This document shows, piece by piece, positions 1 through 9,397 of a stretch of 64,000 nucleotides of DNA. Position 1 is the first letter of the stretch, and the number at the start of each line of letters is the position of its first letter. Where the stretch lies: positions 1,550,001 through 1,614,000 of the forward strand of contig JBAOKB010000144.1 of assembly GCA_037044905.1 (NCBI GenBank), written 5' to 3'. This DNA is from Hortaea werneckii. Taxonomy: Eukaryota > Ascomycota > Dothideomycetes > Mycosphaerellales > Teratosphaeriaceae. The translations under genes were made by a program, and so were the position numbers. The notes below the pieces were generated by a model. That model was not told the DNA's origin, ran no database searches, and worked only from the letters and a program-made list of their open reading frames with translations.

Positions 1-1536
1 ATCGATGACGGCCACAATCGGAATCGTGACCGCAACGTGAATAGCCGCAGGGTCCTGGAGCGCGTTAAGATGCCACCCACGCGCCGACATCCCATCCGCC
101 ACATCGTAGATGTCCACCTTCAAGTCATGTTTCTGCGTCTCGACTGCCCGGAAAGCCACGACAGACACCATTGGCTTACCGATGACCTGAATGCTATACT
201 TCAACTTTTCACTGTCTCTGATAGCATCTTCCATTTTCTGCCTCGCGCCTACAATCTTCAAACAAGTGTCGAGATAGCCATCCTCGCCCATCCTCATCAG
301 ACTCGCCCAGCACCCTGCGATCAACGCTCCTGGTCTGCTTCCCGCGATTCCAGGACTTGCGTATACGCCTCCGCTCCAGTCAGGACAGACGTAATACTGA
401 TACCTTCTCATCTCCTTGCTGCGGTAGAGTACAACCGAGTTGCCCTTAGGCGCGAATCCGTACTTGTGTGTATCGACGCTAATGGATGTCACGCCAGGGA
501 CGCGGAAGTCGAATTCCGGTGCTGGAAAGCCTGCGCGGCTGAGCATGGGAATCACAAAGGATCCTAGACAGCAGTCGACGTGAAGGGGTAGTTTGTGTTT
601 CGTTGCCAAGCGGGACAGCGCAGGGATGTCATCTACGATTCCGTGTGGGAAATTCGGTGCTGAGCCGACCAAGAGGATAGTGTTCGAGTTGATCAGCCTG
701 CTCACTGTAGGCGCGTGGACTTTGTAATGTGGTGCAGGACAGGGCACAAGATGGACGTGGATCTTGAAGTATTCTCCAGCTTTCCTGAATGCCGTGTGAG
801 CCGTCTCGGGCAAGATCATTTCTGGCTCTTTAATTCCTCGTTCGGCATAGCCCTTCTGTCGTGCAGCGAGACAGGCCATGAGGATACTCTCGGTCCCTCC
901 GCTCGTTGTCACACCAGCTCCGTCATCCGGTGCGCCGAACATGCCCAGTGTCATGGCCACGACTTCTGCCTCCATCTTTCGCACGCCCGGGAAGACATCT
1001 GGGTGGATAGGATTGCTGACACCGAAGCGCTTGAAAGCCTCTGCTTGTAGGTCACTGAGCTCAAGACCGCCGTGGTATACCGCACCACTAACCCTACCAT
1101 CTTCCCAGCGAGTATGCTCCATACTGCCTAGCTTCTCCAGCTCGGCGCGGACCTGTTCGGGAGTCCATCCTGAGGCGGGCAGGGCCTTGTAGTTCACTGT
1201 GCCTGGTCCAGAAGGAACGAGTTTACCTTCGAGATCGGTAATCGCTTTGTCGACATCTGCTCTGACCCGGTCGCGAACGAAAGGTAAGCTGAGGAAGATA
1301 CCATATAGCCGTTTGTAGGTGTCCCTGTAGAGCTTTTGAAGGGAGCCGACAAAGCCGTAGCCGCGGAGGTGGATGAACGTCTTTCGGGTGTACTTCAGTA
1401 GGAAGAGGATGAGAAGTACATTTCGTATGAGGTCGAGAGATTGGGCGAGGAGCTGCTGGCGGGCTGTGGCATGGCGGAGGTTGTACTGTTTGCGGAAGTT
1501 CGGCAGGGAGACGGGTAGGGGGCTTGAGCCCGGCAT
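1..1536 (-). CDS. DPL1: Sphingosine-1-phosphate lyase, 3' end beyond the window
   Basis: PLP-dependent lyase of the ER membrane that splits phosphorylated sphingoid bases into ethanolamine phosphate and a fatty aldehyde, the exit step of sphingolipid breakdown. The reading frame runs without interruption for 512 codons from ATG at 1536 to the window edge. A hydrophobic segment lies at residues 34-48, as expected for the single N-terminal anchor. The group-II decarboxylase-like core follows, with TTSGGTES near residues 210-217, HVDCCLG near 319-325 and the PLP lysine in SVDTHKYG (Lys about 358). The family is usually about 560-590 residues, so roughly 50-70 C-terminal residues lie outside the window. 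No intron or frameshift is seen. Confidence 0.95.
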   Translation of the reverse strand, partial: MPGSSPLPVSLPNFRKQYNLRHATARQQLLAQSLDLIRNVLLILFLLKYTRKTFIHLRGYGFVGSLQKLYRDTYKRLYGIFLSLPFVRDRVRADVDKAITDLEGKLVPSGPGTVNYKALPASGWTPEQVRAELEKLGSMEHTRWEDGRVSGAVYHGGLELSDLQAEAFKRFGVSNPIHPDVFPGVRKMEAEVVAMTLGMFGAPDDGAGVTTSGGTESILMACLAARQKGYAERGIKEPEMILPETAHTAFRKAGEYFKIHVHLVPCPAPHYKVHAPTVSRLINSNTILLVGSAPNFPHGIVDDIPALSRLATKHKLPLHVDCCLGSFVIPMLSRAGFPAPEFDFRVPGVTSISVDTHKYGFAPKGNSVVLYRSKEMRRYQYYVCPDWSGGVYASPGIAGSRPGALIAGCWASLMRMGEDGYLDTCLKIVGARQKMEDAIRDSEKLKYSIQVIGKPMVSVVAFRAVETQKHDLKVDIYDVADGMSARGWHLNALQDPAAIHVAVTIPIVAVID

Positions 1537-2251
1537 TTTGTGTGAGTTTTGCAAATATGTGATGAGAACGAGTTTCTGCTATGAATACAGACTGTAATGC
1601 ATCGTCCTGCTTATTATAGACGAAGGGCAAACGAGGTGGCAGTCGAGATGACCGCGCATCGGAACGAGCGTTCACTTGTCGAATGCGGGGATAACTAAGC
1701 GCGGCGACCAATCGCAGCGGTCGAGACATCCGCTTCAACGACGCCGCTATACGAGAGCGAACTGCCATACTGAACATTGCAAATCGTTACAGGGAAGTTT
1801 GCAACTCGAAACCAGGGGACATTTCTGCTGACGACGAATACTAAAAACGGCATGTCAATCATGAAATGTCCCGAGGCGTCGAACAACTTTCTTTCCGCTC
1901 CCAGCACGTCAGCTGGCCGTTGAACAACGCGAGCCATGGCAGCATGTAAACGCCAAATGATCGAATGAGTCGTTTCCAAACTGTTTCTGCAGAACAAGAC
2001 ATCCAATGGTTGCTCCTGACCTCATGAACGGCTTCCCACTCCATCAAACTAGTGACTGGCAACGACAGAACCCCCCTGGCTCACTGGGAGAGGACCAGAG
2101 TACGATTAGGACAAAAGACGATGACATCTAGATTCCGGTAGCATTCTTCGAGGTGTCGGGTCTTGCTCGGCTATCAAATTGTGCTTACCAGTACGAATTT
2201 GGCCAACCACCATCCATCAACAAGCCCACAATTCGGCTTCAAAACGAATAC
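1537..2251. other. Intergenic region upstream of DPL1 and the tRNA pair
   Basis: Promoter side of the lyase gene on the minus strand and 5' flank of the first tRNA gene. Only short ORFs without recognisable protein features are present. I see no repeat or further RNA gene. Confidence 0.6.
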
Positions 2252-2348
2252 GGCCTGCTGGCTCAATGGTAGAGCGTCTGACTACGAATACAGACCTGTC
2301 TGTTGTACCGTGATCAGGAGGCTCCAGGTTCGAGACCTGGGTAGGTCA
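2252..2348 (+). tRNA. tRNA-Arg(ACG) with a 25-nt intron, copy 1
   Basis: A cloverleaf can be drawn by hand: acceptor strand GGCCTGC pairs with GTAGGTC (2341-2347, G-T pairs allowed), discriminator A at 2348, D arm GCTC/GAGC, anticodon stem TCTGA/TCAGG, T arm CCAGG/CCTGG. The anticodon loop reads CTACGA before the intron, giving anticodon ACG at 2284-2286. The intron sits after position 37 at 2288-2312, the canonical place for nuclear tRNA introns. The T loop is TTCGAGA, while copy 2 has TTCGACC. A T6 run follows at once, as expected for RNA polymerase III. Confidence 0.9.
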
Positions 2349-2350
2349 CA

Positions 2351-2356
2351 TTTTTT
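2351..2356 (+). terminator. RNA polymerase III terminator of tRNA copy 1
   Basis: A run of six T two bases after the tRNA discriminator base. Confidence 0.8.
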
Positions 2357-2388
2357 CCCGCATCTCCAAAACATCATGGATGGTTGCA

Positions 2389-2485
2389 GGCCTGCTGGCT
2401 CAATGGCAGAGCGTCTGACTACGACTTCGGTTCCCACCGTTCTTGCGTGATCAGGAGGCTCCAGGTTCGACCCCTGGGTAGGTCA
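2389..2485 (+). tRNA. tRNA-Arg(ACG) with a 25-nt intron, copy 2
   Basis: Same cloverleaf and anticodon (ACG at 2421-2423) as copy 1, 40 bp downstream on the same strand. The exons differ from copy 1 at one D-loop base and in the T loop. The intron (2425-2449) has the same length, 25 nt, but mostly different sequence, sharing the 3' end CGTG. This is a local tandem duplication whose introns have diverged while the mature tRNA was conserved. Confidence 0.9.
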
Positions 2486-2497
2486 GAGGAAATACTC

Positions 2498-2501
2498 TTT
2501 T
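2498..2501 (+). terminator. Likely RNA polymerase III terminator of tRNA copy 2
   Basis: First run of four T after the second tRNA, 12 bases beyond its end; weaker than the T6 after copy 1. Confidence 0.5.
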
Positions 2502-3427
2502 GTTCTGATGTTGTCGTCGCCGTCCCCGGCCAGGAAGTTGAAAATTCGAATTTTTTGCCTCCCACGCCCCAAATGGACGCAGCTGCGTCAGCAGAGAGTG
2601 AGAATTTAATCAAACGCATGCTTTAGACGATACTATCAAACTGGGTTGCCGTCAGAATGGTGCAATTGGGTGGCGGAGCGCCTTGATGGGGGGCGACGCT
2701 GGTGGAATTTTGGCGGAATTTCGACGATCGGATGAATTCGGAATCCCACTCAGCGGATCGAAGGACTGAAAGGCTCCTTCGGATAAAGACGGACGAGTCA
2801 AGTTGCAACGTGATGAATCGATTTGCGTCCAAGAAGAGGTTCAACGAGTGTTGGTTTCCCCGGCAGTCGGCGTCGGATGAGGTTTGTATTGTTGCGAGAA
2901 GAACATGAATCGTTCGTTCGTGCAGCGATGTGATGTGTACGAGTGCATTGCAAGCGAATCGTGGTGTTGCAAAGAAAATTTGCGACTACTGTTCCATGGT
3001 CTCATCTCCGTAGGCAAGAATTCGTGCTGAGGGCCCGTACAGCACAGTGGACATGGCAGATGCATTGGCGACGGTGCAAGAACAGGGATTCATGTTGCTT
3101 CAATATGCGTGAATAAATGCATCGTCGAATATGTTGCATGATGCCGGACTTTCTACATGCATGTACGAAGTGACGTTCTGACGAGGTGACGTTAGACGCG
3201 GAATCATCGAAAAAGTCGCGCATCTTGAACCTGCCCCGACAAAGAACAGGGCTAGGAATATATGCGTGAAGCGACATTACCTTACCATAGGGGTCCACTC
3301 GACAATGACTTTGGCCACCTTGATGGTATTAGGAACGTCATCATCATACATGAACGAGCATACACTATCATCACTCATAACTTCGTAAATTAACTCCCCA
3401 AAATGTTGACTCCTCCCAAAAGACCAA
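2502..3427. other. Intergenic region
   Basis: Lies between the tRNA pair and the 3' end of the butanediol-dehydrogenase-like gene. Only short, unrecognised ORFs; no RNA gene or repeat seen. Confidence 0.6.
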
Positions 3428-4585
3428 TCAGACCTCTCCAGAGCTTCTCACCAACACCTTCACCTGGTTTGTCTTGTCTTTGATAAGACTATTGAACCCC
3501 TCTTCGACGACCTCATCCAAGCCAATGCGTTTGGTGATCATCTTTCTAGCCATGTCCAGCCGACCGTCAGACAGCGCCTCGATCACCTCTTGGAAATCGC
3601 CTTTCTGATACGTGGCAACGCCCATGTAGCTCTTCTCGCGGAAGACCAGATCACTAGGGAAGAAAGAGCATCGCTTCTCCCAGATGGCTATGTTGACGTG
3701 TGTTCCGCGAGCGCGCAGTGCCAGAATCGCCTGGTCCAAGCCAGTTTGTACCCCGGCCGCGTCATAACTGACTTGCACGCCTTGATTCTCGGTCCGTTCT
3801 TTGCAGCATGCTACAATATCGTCCTTTGTGGGGTCCAAGACGACGTGCGCGCCGAATTCTCGTGCAAATTGCTTGCGCATGGGCGACACTTCCGAGACGA
3901 TGATCTGCTGACACCCTTTTGCCCTGAGAGCCTGAATGACAGCAAGTCCGATTGGACCGCCACCCAGGACCAAAGCGGTGTCTGAGGGCTTGAATGGGGA
4001 GGCATTGACGGCATGCCAGCCCACAGCCAGGGGCTCGACCAGCGCAGCGACATCCAGCCCGACATTATCAGGGACCTTGTACACTGCGTACTCTGGCACT
4101 ACGACATGCTCAGAGAGGCCGCCACCCCAGCCGCTTAATCCGATGAAGCCATTCTTGTAGCAACAATTGATAAGGCCGTCCTGACAGGCGCCGCATTCTC
4201 CATCATAAATGATAGGTTGTACGCATACTCTGTCACCGCGGGAAAAGCGTTCGCTTACACCTTCGCCGATATCTTCAATGACCCCGCTAAACTCGTGTCC
4301 GAAGGTCAAGGGTACCGTCTCCCCAGTAATGGGATGTGGCGAGGTCGGACAAAGAGAGGGCCCTCCCATGAACTCATGAAGATCCGAGCCGCAAATACCA
4401 CACCAGGCTGGCTTAATCTTCACCTGACCCTTTCCGCATGTTGGCTCCGAGATGTCCTCGTACCGAAGGTCTTCCTTACCGTGAAAGCGAAGAGCCTTCA
4501 TCTGTCGCTCTGTTCTAGGAGCTGGTCTGTTCTTGATGACCAGATTTGGGTCCTGAGTCAGGAGAGTGGTGGTGGTGGTAGTCAT
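3428..4585 (-). CDS. Zinc-dependent (R,R)-butanediol dehydrogenase-like alcohol dehydrogenase
   Basis: NAD(P)-dependent MDR oxidoreductase, closest in pattern to Bdh1/sorbitol dehydrogenase-type enzymes acting on secondary alcohols or diols; the exact substrate is not visible. It carries the catalytic zinc region GICGSDLHE and GHE, the structural zinc cysteines in CGACQDGLINCC, and the Rossmann motif GGGPIG. I place the start at ATG 4585 (MTTTTTT...), because the frame further upstream begins only with a non-ATG codon. Length is about 385 residues, normal for the family, in one exon. It is divergent from the Adh6-like gene at 5723 and shares its promoter region. Confidence 0.9.
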   Translation of the reverse strand: MTTTTTTLLTQDPNLVIKNRPAPRTERQMKALRFHGKEDLRYEDISEPTCGKGQVKIKPAWCGICGSDLHEFMGGPSLCPTSPHPITGETVPLTFGHEFSGVIEDIGEGVSERFSRGDRVCVQPIIYDGECGACQDGLINCCYKNGFIGLSGWGGGLSEHVVVPEYAVYKVPDNVGLDVAALVEPLAVGWHAVNASPFKPSDTALVLGGGPIGLAVIQALRAKGCQQIIVSEVSPMRKQFAREFGAHVVLDPTKDDIVACCKERTENQGVQVSYDAAGVQTGLDQAILALRARGTHVNIAIWEKRCSFFPSDLVFREKSYMGVATYQKGDFQEVIEALSDGRLDMARKMITKRIGLDEVVEEGFNSLIKDKTNQVKVLVRSSGEV

Positions 4586-5722
4586 TTTCTCTGAATAAGG
4601 GACACTTTCTTCAAGGAGGCGGAGAAGACCAAGCAAGGAGACTTGAAGCACTGGAACGTAACTTGCACCTACCTCCTATTAAATCTCTTGCGCTGACATC
4701 GCTTGTACGCCGCACATGAGCACAACCAATATCGCGGATTGCCTATCGAGGGCATACGACGACCTTGTGACAGGTACAGACTCAGATACAGCCATAGACC
4801 CCTCTTCCTTCGCATGGCACGATATTGGCGCTGTCCCGCCGCTGTCATACCAGTCCCGGGCCACTGATTCGCTGTATTGGGAGGTTTGAGGGTTGCGAGG
4901 AAATGCCACCCGGGGAAGCGATGTGAGGGGTAGCTCGAACGGGACGAGGCCGAAAGTGTCTTTACCATGGTTTACGGCATGCCGTGCCTCGCGAACCATC
5001 ACACTCAATGGCCCGAAGAGCCGGGAGGGAAGGATGGGAGCTCTAGGCATTGTGGTCGCGTGAGAGGGTATAAGGGGATGTCTGGCCTTATGAAGGTCAG
5101 AGTGATGCGGCTCTGCTCTGGCTCTGCTTTGGCGTTCCGGCTTGCCCGAATCGGGAAGGCGACAATTGCCACGAGGGTGTGACGTCGCATTGGCTGGTTT
5201 ACCCCGCCCCCACCACGCGCGTTCGTTCGCCGCAATGCCGACCGGCGATTGAGAGGAAACGTGGTCTCCTCCAGGGCCGCAGGTGATGACGGTGGCGGCA
5301 TATGAGATCGCATCGAGGCTGGGGGCGAACAAGGCACGTCTTTATCGACTACTATACTGTCTTGAGCCCAGGTCTGCCGTCACAGATGCTTGGAGTCGAG
5401 GCCCCTAGCCATGGAGACCCGCAACTGGGACGCCACTCCCCCGCCATGGCTGATTGGACGGCTGTATTCGACGTCTCCAGTTACGACCCATCGGAGAAAC
5501 TAATCTCAGGCTGGGGAGAATAGAGGAGAATGGAGCTAGATCATTGACGGCTCATGACCTCACTGGCTCGTTGCCCGGCGAGCTGCACAACAGGCATGAA
5601 GTTTTTCCACCTCCGCTCATTCACTTATCTTCCTTTCTCGTCAACCTCATCCTACCTCTCATCCCACCTCACATCTTCCATCACAAGATCTTCCGGGAAG
5701 TCTCACCCACCAATCACTCAAG
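4586..5722. other. Divergent promoter region between two alcohol dehydrogenase genes
   Basis: 1.1 kb between the starts of the butanediol-dehydrogenase-like gene (minus) and the Adh6-like gene (plus). A pyrimidine-rich stretch at about 5610-5700 precedes the Adh6-like ATG, common in strongly expressed fungal genes. A 217-codon minus-strand frame (4679-5332) has no domain I recognise, and I treat it as chance. Confidence 0.6.
5180..5213. promoter_or_regulatory. Cluster of CRE-like, CCAAT and CreA-like sites
   Basis: Within 34 bp there is TGACGTCG (5180-5187, one base from a CRE palindrome), ATTGG (5189-5193, CCAAT on the minus strand), and CCCCGC plus CCCCAC (5202-5213), two adjacent matches to the CreA carbon-repressor consensus SYGGRG on the minus strand. 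CreA is known to act on fungal alcohol genes. That these copies are used is inference from motif and position alone. Confidence 0.35.
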
Positions 5723-6984
5723 ATGCCTTACCCAGAGACCGCCACTGGCTTCATGATTGAAGACCAGAAGAAATGGCAAGACTTCAAGAAGCAAGAGGTA
5801 TGACGCGCCTTGACAACATCCCGCTTGAGAAATTGGTCACTAACAAATGAGCTCAACAGTTCAAGCTCAAGACCTTCGAGGACCGCGATGTCGATGTCGC
5901 CATTGAGTGCTGCGGTGTTTGCGCCTCTGACCTGCACACCATCAATGGCGGCTGGGGTGACGCTCCGATGCCGCTCTGCGTCGGCCACGAGGTCATTGGC
6001 AAGGCTATCAGGGTCGGCAAGGACGTGAAGACCATCAAGGAAGGTGACCGTGTCGGTGTCGGTGCGCAGATCCAGGCAGACCTGACCTGCGCCAACTGCA
6101 AGGCCGACCAGGAGAACTACTGCCCGAACGCCATCGATACTTTCGGCGCACAGTACAGTGATGGCACGCTCTCGCAAGGTGGCTACTCCTCGCACATCAG
6201 AGCGCACGAGTACTTCACCTTCAAGATCCCGGAAAGCATTCCGTCGGCGGTTGCCGCACCCATGATGTGTGCTGGTCTTACCGTGTACAGCCCACTCGTT
6301 AGGCTTGGTGCCGGCCCAGGCAAGAAGGTCGCCGTTCTGGGTCTTGGTGGTCTTGGTAAGCAACCGATAGACAGGATACTCGAAACGACCGTTACTAACA
6401 TGATCTGTAGGCCACTTTGCCGTCATGTGGGCTGTCGCTCTCGGAGCTGAAGTCTACGTTCTCTCGCACTCCCCGAGCAAGAAGGAAGACGCCTTGAAGA
6501 TGGGCGCCAAGGAGTTCATCGTGACTGGGGAGGAGAACTGGCACAAGCCTTACGCCTTCACGTTCGACTTCATCCTCAACACCACGGATGCCACCCACAA
6601 GTTCAACCTGTCGCACTACTTCTCCACTCTGAAGGTCATGGGTCGCTTCCACAACGTCGGTTTCGGTGACGAGCCGCTGCCGAGGATCAACGCCCAGGAC
6701 TTTGCTCCGAACGGCTGCTACATTGGTGCCTCCCACATTGGTAACAGGTAAGTGTGCACTTCTCTCCAAGAGACGTGGCTTTAGGCTAACTTTGAATCTC
6801 TTTTAGGCCTGAGATGCTTGCCATGCTTGACCTCGCTTCGAAGCAGAAGATCACTAGCTGGATCGAGGAGATCCCGATTAGCGAGGAGGGTTGTGCCAAG
6901 GCAGTCACCAAGGTCTCTGACGGTGACGTTAGGTACCGGTGTGTCCTGACCGACTACGACAAGGTCTTCGGCGAGCGTTCTTAA
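5723..6984 (+). CDS. Adh6/Adh7-like NADP-dependent alcohol (cinnamyl-type) dehydrogenase
   Basis: MDR-family zinc enzyme that reduces aldehydes with NADPH. Exons 5723-5797, 5860-6355, 6411-6747 and 6807-6984; all three introns are GT-AG and 55-62 nt long. The joined frame is 361 codons plus stop, the usual length of yeast Adh6. Visible motifs are catalytic zinc CGVCASDLH and GHE, structural zinc CANCKADQENYC, and GLGGLGH for the cofactor (split by the second intron). It ends 104 bp from the stop of the convergent Adh1-like gene. The substrate range (cinnamaldehyde, branched or aromatic aldehydes) is inferred from the family only. Confidence 0.93.
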
Positions 6985-7088
6985 GAAACAGTTTATGACC
7001 TTCAAGTAGAAGTCAAATTTGGCAGCTGAATAAGCTCATGAAGTAACGCTGAAATGATCACGCTTCGTACAGATGAAGTGTTATTACT

Positions 7089-8285
7089 CTACGCCTGCAG
7101 ATCTAGGACTACACGTCCTTTCAGCTCACCACGTTCCATCTCATGGAAGATGTCAGTCAGCTTATCCATCTTCTCCGTCCTGAAATGCGTCTTGACAACA
7201 CCACGTTCCGCAAACTGTAATGTTTCAATCGCTTCTCTCCGGTTCCCAACTGCCACGCCAACAATCTTCTGCTCTTTGGCCACCATCACTTGCGGGAATG
7301 CGGTAGCAATGGGCTTAAGGTCGCCTTCGGGGAGACCGACGCAGACCAGAGTGCCGCCGAACTTGAGGAGACCCATACCACTAGATCACTGTCAGTCGGA
7401 AATCTACCAGGATTGGAACATGCTGAGTCTTCTTACCTGGCGTACGCTCCATTGGCCGCAGTGAGTACTAGCACCGCCTGAGCGCCCAGTCCTCCAGTAG
7501 CAGCCTTCACCTCCTCCTCAGCCTTGCCTTGCGTGTGATCAATAAAGACCTCTGCACCGCACTCCTTTGCGAAGTCCTTCTTGTTGCCTGCATCGATGCC
7601 AATAACCCGCATCCCCATGCCCTTTGAAGCAATCTGACATGCCAAATGGCCGAGACCACCTCCCGCACCGAGCAGCACCACCCAATCACCTGCCTGTGCA
7701 CCACTCTTCCGCAGAGCACTGTAGACAGTCACACCCGCGCACAGCATCGGCGCCGCAGCGTCAGAAGCAAGACTATCCGGAATCGGCGTCACGTAGTTCG
7801 CAGGCCCGGTAACATACTGCTGGAACGTGCCGGGGGTATAGTAGCCGGAGACCTTCTGGTTGAAGCAGACGCCATCGTGGCCAGACAGGCAGGCTGGACA
7901 GCTGCCGCAGATGCCCGAGATCCATTTGATGCCGACTCGGTCCCCGACCTTGACGTTCGAAAGATCCGCTCCCGGACCTAGCTTGACGACTTTGCCTATG
8001 CCCTCGTGTCCGCCGACCTGACCCGGTTGCGTGGGGAATGGAAGGCCCTTCCAGGTGTTGGTCATGATGCCGAGGTCGGAATGGCAGACGCCGGAGTGAG
8101 TGCTGGAGCTGGGTTAGAAACATTGCACCCTATCCTCTCACACTTTTTGTCGATGGCTGCAACTCACAGGTTCACGAGGACCTCGCCGGGCCCCGGCTCC
8201 GGCATGTCGAGGTCGACGAGCTTGTTGAGATCTTGCCCGGCTCATCGTAGACTGCGGCCTTGTACTTCTTCGGTAGATCGCCCAT
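7089..8285 (-). CDS. Adh1-like NAD-dependent alcohol dehydrogenase with a one-base frameshift
   Basis: Classical fungal ethanol/acetaldehyde-type zinc dehydrogenase. Exons on the minus strand are 8285-8168, 8102-7437 and 7380-7089. Motifs are GVCHSDL and GGHEGIG (catalytic zinc), CGSCPACLSGHDGVC (structural zinc) and GAGGGLG (NAD). Exon 1 is one base short. After the conserved start (MGDLPKKYKAAVYDEPGKIS) the frame breaks at the AA at 8222-8223, and reading resumes in a neighbouring frame with the family sequence KLVDLDMPEPGPGEV. With that base the product would be about 358 residues, the family norm. Either a sequence error or a recent null allele. It is convergent with the Adh6-like gene and divergent from the ACT-domain gene. 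Confidence 0.88.
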
Positions 8286-8759
8286 GGTGGTTCTATGTCA
8301 AATCCAATAAAGCAATGCTGTTGTGGACAATGAGTATGTGAGTAGGATGGCGATAGCAAAAGGTATTGAAACACAGAACAAGTAATAGATTGAATGTTAC
8401 CTACCCGGATCAGGGTCTGATAAAGTGTTAGCTACTGCTCGCAGTCTGGCGCGTACCTCGGTGCGCATAGGAGGGGTTTGGAAGCTCCTCCAGTCTCCGA
8501 GCGTGGGGTCTCGCAAGTGGAGAAGAAAGCGGGGGCGATGCTCGCGTCGTGGCATCACTACCAGTACACTTGCTTGCTGCAAGCCTCCGCCGCAAGATCA
8601 TATGCGTAAGGTATTTTCGCTAGGCGAAGTAGCTTTCATAAAACGACCGAGAAGCCGCGCGGATTCACTCGCAGCCGCTGAGCCGATCTATGGTACTGAG
8701 CGCATTGCAGCCGACCTCTGCTGCACAGTGGCAACAGGCATTCATCCTCACCGTCGACA
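8286..8759. other. Divergent promoter region
   Basis: Between the starts of the Adh1-like gene (minus) and the ACT-domain gene (plus). No recognisable ORF or repeat. Confidence 0.5.
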
Positions 8760-9196
8760 ATGTCCACGACAGGTATACTAGAGCTTTCCAAGCTTCTCAA
8801 ATCAATGCGCCCAGTTCTGGACCCTCATACATACGTCTTTGCTACCATTGCGAAAGAGGTTCAAATCCCGAGCATGCCAAGCTGCTGACTGAGGCGGTCC
8901 ATCATGCCGAGATGTTGTTCAAGGAGGATGAAGGCTGGACGGTCATCGTCACTCAGTCGCTGGCCAACAAGCTGGGTCTGGTTCAAGCCTTTCCTTGTCG
9001 GAAGGTGACTCTGAACGTGCATTCCAGCTTGGACGCCGTAGGATTTCTCGCAGCAATCACCACAAGGCTGGCGCAGAAGTTGAACCTAGGCGTGAATCCT
9101 GTCTCTGGGTATTATCATGATCATCTGTTTGTACCCAAAGGAAGAGAAGATTTGGTTGTGAAGGAGATAGAAACGATGGCTGCTGAGCAGGAATGA
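8760..9196 (+). CDS. Small ACT-domain protein (DUF2241-type) with a probable one-base frameshift
   Basis: Single-domain protein of the ACT-like family in which a small ligand-binding fold occurs without an enzyme; its ligand is unknown. ATG at 8760 opens a frame (MSTTGILELSKLL...) that breaks near the AA at 8879-8880. The conserved part (AEMLFKEDEGWTVIV, NVHSSLDAVGFLAAI, LNLGVNPVSGYYHDHLFVP) continues in the next frame to the stop at 9196. One extra A would give one frame of about 145 residues, the size expected. A 35-nt intron from 8858 would also restore frame but is shorter than any other intron here, so I prefer an indel. Convergent with RAD7. Confidence 0.75.
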
Positions 9197-9397
9197 TGGC
9201 GGAAATCCTACCTTTAATTGAAGGCTACAGTTAACTGAATGTGGAGAAACACCTTGATGTTTAAGGGACCTACATAGAATGCATATGCTGGCGAGCTCTA
9301 TTGCATCAGCCAGTCTCTAATCATACATATCGGAATCATGAAAAAGCTTGTGCAACACAGGGCCTGAAGTCATTACGGCGTAGAAGTTTTCACCCAC

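Noticed and set aside
4586..4651. 22-codon extension of the butanediol-dehydrogenase-like protein
   Set aside because: It would start with a non-ATG codon, and the ATG at 4585 fits the family better.
4679..5332. 217-codon minus-strand ORF between two alcohol dehydrogenase genes
   Set aside because: Composition is not protein-like in any recognisable way, it has no domain, and it fills a divergent promoter.
5728..6426. 232-codon minus-strand ORF
   Set aside because: It is antisense to the Adh6-like gene, crosses its introns and shows no protein features.
8856..8880. Sequence like a tRNA T arm (GAGGTTCAAATCC)
   Set aside because: No acceptor, D or anticodon arms fit around it, and it lies within the ACT-domain coding sequence.
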